Part shown: positions 55,395 to 64,000 of the stretch, one piece after another | Layout of the letters: every line of letters begins with the position of its first letter | How positions within the stretch are numbered: the stretch's first letter is position 1 | NCBI GenBank assembly: GCA_037447655.1 | Contig: JBBHKE010001308.1 | Coordinates: 81,792 to 145,791 of the forward strand | Length of the DNA stretch: 64,000 nt | Reading direction: 5' to 3' | Source of the DNA: Zygnema cylindricum | Lineage: Eukaryota; Streptophyta; Zygnematophyceae; Zygnematales; Zygnemataceae | Notes under the pieces: model-generated | The model's input: the letters and a program-made list of their open reading frames with translations, nothing else | Database searches by the model: none | What the model was told of the DNA's origin: nothing | Made by a program: the position numbers and the translations under genes

Positions 55395-56423
55395 AAGTCC
55401 TCAGAGTGGACAGCTTCCAAGAAGCCTCTAGGATAATCCTGACCCCTTTGTGTTTAAGCAAAAATAACTGCCACCCTGGCAGAAAAAAACTCTGACCACC
55501 TTCACCCTTGGGAAGACAAGACTCCCCTGAGTGGATAGCAAAAAGAATATCTGAATTTGCTCTCCTGAGCAGTATGTTATGGAGGGTCAAAGTTGACCTT
55601 TTGTACAGAAGCTCTCTGGGAGAGAGGGTCCTATCGCCTAATTTTTCTAAGTCCTATCTCTCTCACAGACTCTATCTACTGATGTATGGAACCAATCAGA
55701 ATTGAGTTCCGTACGCAAAAGTACAGCTGCCGGTGTACTTTAGGTACGGACATTGTACGACAAGGCCTAAATGTCGACACATGTCATATCCGGATTCGAT
55801 GCCATAATCTCCGGGGATTCCACGATCCAACGAAATTTCGCCACGCGTCATCTGATGTGGCGATGGCCACAAACCGCCGAAAACTTCCTCCGCGATCTCG
55901 GCGCTAATTGCGGCCGTCCGATTAGAATCTAATTTAATCGTAGCCGTAATAAATACATGTGCGGTATTTGTTTCATATACGAAACAAATGTGCGGTATTG
56001 ATTTATAGTCCGTACCGTAATCCGTACTTTATATATTACCGGATCTATGTATCCCGGTAGCTATTATAGTTAAATGAATAATCGTACGTATACATATTTA
56101 AATAACTATCAAACTATATACTACGTATCATGACTCCTAGACTTAACGGCTAAGGCTACCGGCTATTTCCTGTCTGCCGGCCGGTAGGTACAAGGATCAA
56201 TTCCTGCCGCCGGCCTATACCTTTTAAATAAATAAACCCGAACTAATATAAATTTCCCGTAAACCTCAGGATAGCCTAGGTAGCCATGGCTCTAGCTTCC
56301 TCTCCAATTTCTCAATGACTGCGACAAGTTTGAGAGTTGGAGAGAGAAGTTAGAGATAGACTGCCTCGGCTTCTATATTTCTTTTCAGACCTAGAAAATA
56401 CTTAAAAACCATTAGTTTCTACA
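55375..56423 (-). repeat. C3 5' LTR
   Basis: Same length as the 3' LTR. Differences noted include G/C and T/A in the first 35 bases, CCCGTAATC/CCCGGTAGC, and GCCCGCC/GCCGGCC. No canonical primer site TGGTATCAGAGC follows; the internal region begins GGTTATGGGCCCACC. Confidence 0.95.
56129..56374 (+). mobile_element. SINE-like segment S4 inside the 5' LTR of C3
   Basis: Same as S3, with A-box at 56138-56149 and B-box at 56194-56204. Being in both LTRs at the same place, it was part of the LTR before the last retrotransposition. Confidence 0.6.
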
Positions 56424-56428
56424 TGTCA

Positions 56429-56657
56429 TCTCTTGGATGCTTTCGACACCAATGTCCCTTCACACATTCTCCATATGGTTGTTATTAATACTAATGAGAT
56501 GCTGAGTTTGCAGAGGGTGTATACATGTACAGGTGGTGACCAGGGGTTCCACATGGAGTGCCTTGCTTCTCCATTATCTTTCAACCTGGCTGACCATTGC
56601 TTCCGCCAAGGCTGTTCCATGCTCCCGGTTGTGTTGGCTAGCTGCTCCACGGGCTAA
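56429..56657 (+). pseudogene. gypsy polyprotein segment right of C3, PHD-finger-like
   Basis: Open in the frame that continues from 49872-49975. LDAFDTNVPSHILHMVVINT is followed by CTGGDQGFHMECLASPL and C..GC, resembling the C..CD.GYH..CL.PPL part of a PHD finger. Missing cysteines make it degenerate or a different fold. Function in the element is unknown. Confidence 0.35.
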
Positions 56658-56670
56658 GAAGCTAGAAGGG

Positions 56671-59600
56671 GGGTAATTATTGGGTCCACTTCACTCTAGC
56701 AAAGTATTCTTCCCCTTTTTCTCTTTGGGTCATTTTTGTCTTTATACCTTCTCATGGTGTACATATTTTTTGTCTTTTCATATTTCTTTTCGTTGGTATA
56801 TATGTTTGTGAGCATGACTTTGCTGGTTGTGATTCATGTTCACCTGCTTGTCTCTCATGCACGACACGGCTCTTCGATTTCGTTTAGCATTATTGGCTGA
56901 AGACATCGTCAACGACGTGGCATGGCACTTACTCCTCCTATTTCCTCTTTGGGTTTTGGTTTCGCCAACAAGGGGGGGTGCGAGCGGGGCTCGTGAGACG
57001 AAGGCTCGTTGCCAACGATTTTTGAGGGGGGGTTGGGAATGATTGCAACAAGAGCACACGGATTGCTTCATCGGTCTTTCCATATCCCCTCCCAAACGTC
57101 ATGCCCCACTGCCACGCTCCACCGCGAGATTACATCGGGTAGTCCATCTTAGTCGTTCTGGAGAGTTTTCTCGAGTGCTCGTGCGCTTCGACCTTTCACC
57201 CTATCTCCTTCCTCAGAGGCAACAGTTGAAGATTTGCCTTTGCTCCATCCTCCTACACGTGACAAGCTATTCTATTTCGTCGAGGTGCATGATCCACTCG
57301 AGTCTTTTGACTTAGAGCGAGAAGCATTTACAAAAGCTTTGATTCGGTCTCCTCATCTTTCGGCGGGAGGCCCATCTGGCATGGTTTATGAAATTTTGAA
57401 CTTCTGCGAGATGTATTTCCTCTTAAGACCCCCTCTAAAGGTTTTGACCTTCTTTTTAAAGTGGCTTCTGGGGTGGCTCTGGGGAAAATCCCTCACCATG
57501 TTATACCTCTTCTCTCTGCGGCGCGTCTTGTCGTTGTTTCTAAACCAGCCAGCAGCACTCGTCCTTTTGCTAATGGAGAAGGTTTGTATCGATTAGTGGC
57601 CCGTGCAATGTGTATTCAACTTCAAAGGGCTTTCCATGACCACTTTACACCGCACCAGTTTGGAGTTGCTACTAAGGGGGGTTGTGAGGCAATTGTTCAT
57701 GGCCTTCGAGCTCTTCTAGACCTCCATCCGGATTGGGTGGTCCTTCAAGTGGATATTGCCAACGCATTTAGCACAGTTAGCCGTAATGCTATCTTTCGAG
57801 AGTTAATGCATGCTCTATCGCCGATTAACCAAATTTATCCTCTGTGCGTGCCTTTTATTCTTGTCCATGCCCCCTCATCTTTCCTCTTGGCGGTCCATTC
57901 GGTGATGTTGCCACTTTTGAATCTGCGACTGGCACTCGCTAGGGTGATCCTTTGGGGGCACCCCTTTTTGCATTAGGTCACCTTCAAGCACTACGAGACT
58001 CTGCTACGGCTTTCCGTTGTTGTTTATTCCCTTTGATTGCGGATGATACGCATATTGTCGGGCCCCGAGACCATGTTTTGTCTGCCTTCACCCATTTTGC
58101 AGAGCAACTTTCTAAGATCATTTTATCGGTTAACCAATCTAAGTGTGTAGCGTGGTGCCCCCAAGGCTTACCTTCCGACTACCCCCGTCCTTATGGGTTT
58201 TCGAACTGCGTCTTCATCCGAAGGAATAAAGGCTTTAGGATCCCTTATTGGAGCCCAATCCTTTGTGAACCAGGTTGTTACAGATGCGTTGTTGGAGGAC
58301 CTCTCGCACTCTGATGACCTCCCTAAGCTCTCGGACTCCCAAGTGGCTTTTGCAATCCTCACCCGTTGTTTTGCTCAACGTCCTCTTTATCTTGCCCAAA
58401 CTGTCCTTCCAGCGACTCCGTTTTTGTCTTCTCTTAAGGAATTTGACGACAAACTCTTCAGCGTACTCCACCACCTCGTTGGGCATGGGATTTTTGATCG
58501 GCCGGAGGGTGCGTTTGCCCGCCAACAAGCAAGTCTCCCAATTTCGAATGGCGGCTTAGGTTTGATTCATGTGGCTAGAGTTACTCCGGCGGCATATTTG
58601 GGTAGTTGGTCTTTGGTGGCACCTACCATCACCTCTCGATTTATCGTTGATGATGTTCCAATTCTGGCCCAGGTCGTCCCTGAGGTGGAGGAAAACCTTT
58701 TTCCTTTTCACGAGACTCTTCTCTCCATGGGTGCGCTCCTCCCACCTGATGCAAGAAACCAGGTTCCACCCTTTCAAACTTTTATTTCCGACAACAACAT
58801 TTATCTCTAACAACGTATAACTGAGCAATTAGCAGCCGCTGAATTCGATAACCTTTTAAACGCACTACCTTCTGCTCAATCGCGTGCTCGATTGCGTTTG
58901 TGTTCCGGGCCAGGGGATGGTGCATGGCTGCAAGCCACGCCGATTTTTCCGACCCTTCATCTAATATCTGACCAGTTCACATTTGACTTACGTCTTCGTT
59001 TGGGTTTGCCTCACCCCGCGCTTCTTGGGTGACCACATTGTGTTTGTAATCAACCTATCGACTCGGAAGGGATTCATCTACTCCGTTGCTCTAGGGGCGG
59101 TGAACGTACTGTTGCACATGATTTGGTTCGCGACTCAATTGCTGCAATCGGCACCGACGCGGGCTACACCATGAGGCGCGAGGTTTCTCATATACTACCT
59201 CCTCGCTCCCAGTCTCACGGCCTTCGAAGTCCTCGGGTTGACTTGGTTTTCCTCCATGGGGCTGGAGGACTTAAGGTGATGTGGTCCTCACGGATCTGAC
59301 TGGAACCCATGTTTCTTCTCGCGCTGCGGTACATACGGGCGTGGTGGCTCGAGACGCAACAACTTCTAAGGAAGAGATTACGCTCACGAAGACCTGGCGG
59401 ACCAATTGGTTCCATTTGCTGCAAAACTTTTCGGTACTTTCGACAAGTCCTTCGATGATTTCCTCCGTGACTGTGCGAAAAAAACCTTTGAGACCCGGGG
59501 TTCGAGAAGCCCTCCTCCGAGCCTTCTCGTTGCCTTTTACCATCAACGAGTATCAGTGGCTCTTCAACGAGCGGAAACCGCGGCCCCTCTACGGCGGGGC

Positions 59601-59689
59601 ACGGTGGCGGATGACTGGCGGGGCCTCCCAGATCTTCCACCAAGGGATCCAATCCACAACCACGACCTTCAGGGGTGTGGAGGTTTAGT
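56671..59689 (+). pseudogene. LINE reverse transcriptase with CCHC and restriction-like endonuclease region
   Basis: Blocks in order over several frames: AWHLLLLFPLWVLVSPTRGG (about 56930); SPHLSAGGPSGMVYEIL; QFGVATKGGCEAIVHGLRAL; VLQVDIANAFSTVSR (57750, RT motif A); GDPLGAPLFALGHLQAL (57942); LIADDTHI (58036, RT motif C, ADD); HCVCNQPIDSEGIHLLRC (59036, C-H-C type knuckle); RVDLVFLHGAGGLK and VVLTDLTGTHVSSRAA (59235-59335), which fit the (K/R)PD...D layout of an RLE nuclease; then LLVAFYHQRVSVALQRAE. This is the RT-knuckle-RLE order of R2-type LINEs. It nicks a target and copies its RNA there. 5'-truncated and full of shifts. Confidence 0.75.
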
Positions 59690-60075
59690 TTCTTAGGCTT
59701 GTGTAGTTTTCCCCTTTGTTTAGTGTCATCTTTAGTAAATTTGCTTAGTTTTGGTAGTTGTTTTAGTTAGATTTGGTGTCTTCACATGTTTTCTTACTTT
59801 ATTTTCTTTTGGCTAATTCTAAGCATTAAGCGTCTATTTCCTCTTTTTGAACCTCTTTGTACCTTGATGGATTTTTCCATCGCACTTTTTGAAATAAAGT
59901 TTACATTCTTGTGTGTACCATTGACAAGTACTTTAATACTTTGGTGTTTCGCCTGTTGATGCGATTTGATTGATAAGCGCTTCGTGCGCACTTTATGTTT
60001 GGTTTGGTTTTAGTTTGAAGTAGCGACGTTATGGGTGAAGTGATATATTGAAACTTAGAGCGAGTGGGGGACTTA
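59690..60075 (+). other. 3' flank of the LINE
   Basis: T-rich, with AATAAA at 59893 (TGAAATAAAGTTT). It may be the LINE 3' UTR. No poly(A) tail or target duplication was identified. Nothing else seen. Confidence 0.4.
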
Positions 60076-60803
60076 GGGTGCGTCTCCATGTGCCTAAGTA
60101 AGGGTTTTTTTTCTGTCGTTTTATTGTAAAACTTACCGCGGTACCGCGTAAATGTCAACTGTACAAAAAAATAGAAAAAATGAGAAGTACATTTTGCGTC
60201 ATCGTCAAATTTAAAATGTACTACATGTTGTCGTCTTGTGTTTTTCGACCCACGGCTACGCCAAAAAACGTCATCTTCAAACTTTTCTTTAAAAAAAATG
60301 CGCGATGTTTTTTAAAACAAAGTATTTTCACTAAACAAGTAATACCATGTATTCACACGTGTAGAAATTTTTCTAAAAAAAAAAACAAATAAATTTAAGC
60401 GACGATGAAAAATACACAATTCGGTATGTTTTGTCCGTTTGCGTCCATCAAAGTACATAATTTGTTTCGTTTTGTCAGGTTTGGTTCAGTACGGATTTTT
60501 TCATTTCAGGGGATTTGAAGATTCTGATGCCATTTCACGAAAACGTGAGAAATCTCTGAGGGCGCCACATCAACTCGCACTCGCCGCCTCTCACCGTACA
60601 ATTATGCGACGTCACAAACAATTTGGAAAATCACATATTGTAGATGTTGGCAGCCGTCGCGGGCCTGTCAGCGTATACAATCGTCACAACCTTAAGTTTT
60701 AATTCCGTTTTTACGCAAAGGGACACTTGAAATCCGAGTCCGCCGGATCTGCGCTAAAAATCAAAGTAATTTCCTTAAGTTACAAGTACATGGAGGCGCA
60801 CCC
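60076..60803. mobile_element. Harbinger-type MITE T1
   Basis: Left end GGGTGCGTCTCCATGTGC, right end GTACATGGAGGCGCACCC: inverted repeats with two mismatches in 18. TTA flanks both ends (60073-60075, 60804-60806). TTA duplication and GGG...CCC ends are typical of PIF/Harbinger (Tourist) elements. No transposase. Confidence 0.85.
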
Positions 60804-60806
60804 TTA

Positions 60807-61618
60807 GGGTATTTTCGCATGTGCTAAAGTTAGTTATTTTCTGTCGTTTTCCTTCATAACTTAGAAAAGAATGAGAAAACGCGCAGCCGTACCAAAAAAT
60901 AGAAATTGACACTGTACAAGTTGCGTTACCCAAAAACTTTATACGTATAGTAGTTTGTCGTCTAGCGCGATATAATTTGTCGTTTAGCACATTTCGGCCC
61001 ACTTTCGCATCTTTTCAACACATGTTCAAACTTTACATCAAATCACCTCGCGAGGTGATTTGAAATAAAGTCCAATAAGGTGAGCGAATAGGCAAACGTT
61101 GTTGCACGTGTCAGAAGTTTTTTACAATTTTTGTGCGCGGAGTACCAAAAAAAAAATCACACTGCACGTTTTTAGCCTATGCGTACTATTTTCCGTGCGC
61201 CGATTTCTGTACAGGGGCCGTCTCTCTCAAACACACGTGTCTTCACACATACGGCGTAGGAAAATGATTGGACACCTGTCGGCAAGTGGGAAAACGAAAT
61301 ACGAAACTGAATTTTTGTGCCACATGGAAAGGTAATTTAGGGTTTCGACATGTCGACAATGTGGCGTACGGACATTACGAAGTCATAAAAATTGTACAGC
61401 ATGGGGAGAGACGCCTCAAATTGAAGCCGAGTGGAAGTTTCGCCTCATTTTTTGTACCACTTCATCTGTCACATTATTTCGTACACGTCTACGTAAGTCA
61501 CTTTTTTAAGTAACAAGCTATTTGCGTTTACATCCGAATGCTTTGGAAGTTGTACGGAGAATCTTCGTTAAAAAACAAAGTAGCAAGACTAAGTTTCCAC
61601 TACATGCGAAAAATACTC
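60807..61618. mobile_element. Harbinger-type MITE T2
   Basis: Left end GGGTATTTTCGCATGTGC, right end CTACATGCGAAAAATACTC, TTA on both sides. It shares TCTGTCGTTTTCC and GCAGCCGTACCAAAAAA with T3, so the two are close relatives. It contains CAAATCACCTCGCGAGGTGATTTG, an internal palindrome, at about 61040. Confidence 0.83.
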
Positions 61619-61621
61619 TTA

Positions 61622-62004
61622 GGGTACTTACACATGTCTTAAAATTACAGTTATATTCTGTCGTTTTCCCCAATAAATTAGAAAAAAGCGTGAAAATCCG
61701 CAGCCGTACCAAAAAAATGAAATTACCAGAGACATCAAAATGGCACAAAGCCACAAACCCTAAACATCTACAATGTCACAAGTAGCTAGACGTCTACAAC
61801 CATCTCTATTTTGTAAAAGTCATCAATTCTCGCGAGTTTTGTACTCGTCTACAATCGTCACAAATTACACCCACGTCTACATCCGTCACAATCTAAAGTT
61901 ACGATTTCATTTCTTTACATACGAATGCTTTGAAAGTTGTACGAAGAATCTTCGCTAAAAAACAAAGTAACACGACTAAGTTTCGGTTACATGCGAAAGT
62001 ACCC
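61622..62004. mobile_element. Harbinger-type MITE T3
   Basis: Left end GGGTACTTACACATGTC, right end TTACATGCGAAAGTACCC, TTA at 61619-61621 and 62005-62007. 383 bp. Its right half matches the right end of T2 (GCTAAAAAACAAAGTA.CA.GACTAAGTTTC). Confidence 0.83.
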
Positions 62005-62007
62005 TTA

Positions 62008-62322
62008 ATCTTTGTGAAGAAAATTATATAGAATATATTGGCTTCCGTGGACTGCTCTCTCTCTCTTGTGAATTATTGAATGCTTCCGCTGTATCTTGCA
62101 CTCTGATTTTGTGTGAGATCCTTTCATTTGAGTAGGTTTTTTCTTAAGCATGATGATATCTGTGGTGTGGTTCCAAACACATGGGGATCGTTTTAAGACA
62201 ACACAAGGTGTTTAAACTAAGGGAAATGTCGCTTTAAGGTTGATACATAGAAACATATTCGGCAAAAACACCATTCAAAAACGCATTTTTGACATCCATT
62301 TCATAAATACGAAAATCGTGTT
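62008..62322. other. intergenic, nothing recognised
   Basis: No gene or repeat seen. Confidence 0.4.
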
Positions 62323-62760
62323 TGAAACTCTGTGGCCTCCATTAGCCCACAGAATATACATCGTAAATGAGACCTCTAGGATAATGCTTGCCTTTTACTC
62401 TTTCCCACTGAATAAGGGCCACCTTGGCACACAAATATTTTGACCACCCTCACCCTTGTGAGGACCCGACTCCCTTGAGCCGAACGCAAAAAAAAACACT
62501 AAATTTTCTCCCCTGAGCAGTATGTTATCAATGGTCAAAGATGACCTATAAAGTTACAAGCTCTCTCAGAAAGAGGTGGCTAAATTTCTCTAAGTCCTAG
62601 TCTGCCCACTCACAGCTACCTACTACTAAACCCTAGACCAATAGGAAGACTGTACACTACGGGAAGATTCATCGTCCGATGTACTTCACAGGAAACGCTT
62701 GATGGACGATGACCCTTATATACGGGATAATTTTTTGTCGGTCCACCAGCTGTATATCAA
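62323..62760 (-). mobile_element. LTR fragment of the C3 family
   Basis: Starts TGAAACTCTGTGGCCTCCAT (C3: TGAAACTCTGAGACCTCCAT), then CCTCTAGGATAAT, GACCACC.TCACCC, CCTGAGCAGTATGTTAT, CTCTAAGTCCTA. The match fades after 62700. No internal sequence nearby, so a solo or truncated LTR. Confidence 0.7.
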
Positions 62761-63030
62761 GATCCCTCAAAGTTCAATAACCGATAATGTCGGCTTCTGA
62801 TTTATCGCCGATACGTACTATCTGATGCAGAACACCAGTATTTTTATTATTATCAGTACTGTTAGGTATCGAGAGCCCCTTGCCGATATTTGATATGTAC
62901 CAAAATTTAGGTACTCGATAATCGATATACAACTTCGATATATCGAGGAGCTTAATATCGCGATATTTTTGCGATATGTTGACCGATATCACGATATATT
63001 TCAATCGCGATATATCGAAGTGACGCTACG
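62761..63030. repeat. CGATAT-rich patch
   Basis: CGATA and its complement TATCG occur about fifteen times (CGATATATCGAGG, CGCGATATATCGAAG). Not a regular tandem array. Confidence 0.55.
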
Positions 63031-63040
63031 TCAAAAAAAT

Positions 63041-63083
63041 CCCCCCCCCCTGGTGGCGCACGCTCAGTTGAGGGGGGGGGGGG
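63041..63083. repeat. C10/G12 inverted homopolymer pair
   Basis: CCCCCCCCCC at 63041-63050 and GGGGGGGGGGGG at 63072-63083, separated by 21 bases. It can fold into a GC stem; the G run could also form a quadruplex. Confidence 0.8.
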
Positions 63084-63179
63084 AGATATTCTGTACGATT
63101 TTCCGTACTGGATCAGTACGGACACCCACCTTTTACCAAATATATCGTGATGATTTATGTTGGTTTGATATATCGAGGT

Positions 63180-63809
63180 CGGAGGTCGCAAACGGTCAAC
63201 CGAAACCGTGACCAACCGTTAACCGACCGCCTGCGCCGGATCTGGAACGGATTCGGTTGCCAAATTTTGAGGGCCGGGCGGTTGCGGTCGGTTGATTCAC
63301 CACAAAAAAAAACGGTCGGTTACGGTCGGTCAACCAAAAAACCAAAAAAAAAGAAAATTGTGTACTGTCCATACAATCCAACATTATTGTACTTTGTACT
63401 CTTTGGTATCGTGGAAGTCCATGACATCATGATTAGCGTCGCAAATCTGACACGGTAGTACACTATTCATTTCGCAAATCTTAGGGAATGCGACAAAGCG
63501 TCGCAAATCTGACACGTTAGTAAACACTATTCATTTCGCAAATTTAAGGGAACGCGACAAATTGTAATTATTGGCTTATTCATACGTCGTACATTAGTTA
63601 GTTTTGTACTTTTTCGGTTACGGGCGGGCACGGTTAGTCGCGAGAAATCTAGTTTCGGTTAACTTTTATTTTCGTAAACGCCGGTCGGTTAACGGTTAAC
63701 AATTTTGGAGCGTGACATAACCCGGTCGGGCGTCGGTTACTCAGATTTTGAAAAAATAAAAAAAACGGTCGGTTTCGGTTATGTAAAATTTTGACTTTTG
63801 CGACCTCTG
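63180..63809. mobile_element. hAT-like MITE U1
   Basis: Left end CGGAGGTCGCAAA, right end TTTGCGACCTCTG; hAT ends are often CAGRG-like. Flanks ATCGAGGT and ATCGAGGC agree in 7 of 8 bases, an 8-bp target duplication with one change. The interior is rich in ACCGTTAACCGACC words. No transposase. Confidence 0.7.
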
Positions 63810-63831
63810 ATCGAGGCCTCTGACCGATAAT

Positions 63832-64000
63832 CAGAGGTCGCAAAAGTCAAAAAAAATCATACCCGAAACCGACCGTTTTTTTTTTTTCAAAATCTGAGTA
63901 ACCGACGCCCGACCGAGTTTTGTCACGCTCCAAAATTGTTAACCGTTAACCGACCGTCGTTTACGAAAAAAAAAATTAACCGAATCTTGATTTTTCGCGA
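63832..64000. mobile_element. hAT-like MITE U2, cut by window edge
   Basis: Starts CAGAGGTCGCAAAAGTC, the same end as the right end of U1 in inverted orientation. It is the reverse complement of 63633-63809 apart from small differences. Its other end is outside the window. Confidence 0.7.

Larger units (their letters stand above)
49976..56423 (-). mobile_element. Ty1/copia element C3, nearly complete
   Basis: Two LTRs of 1049 bp, with about 13 differences counted by eye, enclose a gag-PR-INT-RT-RNaseH region in copia order on the minus strand. The flanking pentamers are CGTCA (49971-49975) and TGTCA (56424-56428), a target duplication with one CpG-type C-to-T change. Coding lesions make it non-autonomous now. 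It split the gypsy pseudogene. Confidence 0.95.

Overview
This is a transposon-dominated stretch of a plant nuclear genome. Plant features are Ty1/copia elements with plant-style gag-PR-INT-RT-RNaseH order, a Ty3/gypsy-like gag-protease fragment, PIF/Harbinger- and hAT-type MITEs, a tRNA-like SINE, and clustered TTTAGGG teloboxes. A LINE with a putative restriction-like endonuclease (RLE) tail, a class not typical of angiosperms, makes a seed-free land plant or streptophyte alga a reasonable guess. That is inference; no sequence here identifies a species. There is no rRNA, tRNA gene, CRISPR array or organellar block.

Layout. 1-3254: decayed copia element C1 (minus), cut by the window edge. 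3255-5159: the 5' end of a plus-oriented copia, broken by a solo-like LTR. 5160-8122: minus-strand charged open frames that may be exons of one unknown gene. 9220-10484: degenerate repeat. 10.5-20.5 kb: a tandem segmental duplication carrying an unrecognised family of small multi-pass membrane proteins (P1 at 10671 +, P2 at 15953 +, frameshifted), with a third, diverged member P3 on the minus strand between them. The second copy is interrupted by a 1.08-kb foldback transposon with an 8-bp target duplication, and the first copy by a solo LTR.

21.1-32.6 kb: a tandem copia array, LTR-internal-LTR-internal-LTR-(start of a third internal region), in which both complete units share the same deletions, stops and active-site changes. 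32.8-35.3 kb: a minus-strand copia gag, primer-binding site, 925-bp LTR and polypurine tract that sit directly against RNaseH/RT remnants of the same orientation, i.e. another tandem-type LTR junction. 35.0-39.1 kb and 41.9-46.0 kb: a 4.1-kb direct duplication (about 98-99 % identical by eye) holding copia RT/RNaseH and zinc-finger LINE fragments plus a 20-bp minisatellite.

46.5-56.7 kb: a gypsy-type leader, gag, zinc knuckle, retropepsin and PHD-like segment, split by an almost complete copia element C3 (49976-56423, two 1049-bp LTRs, TSD CGTCA/TGTCA). 56.7-59.7 kb: RLE LINE reverse transcriptase pseudogene. 60.1-62.0 kb: three MITEs head to tail, each flanked by TTA. 62.3-64 kb: another LTR fragment, a CGATAT-rich patch, and two hAT-like MITEs that together form a long hairpin.

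No part works as a host pathway that I can recognise. The only plausible host genes are the P1/P2/P3 membrane-protein family and perhaps the minus-strand frames at 5.2-8.1 kb.
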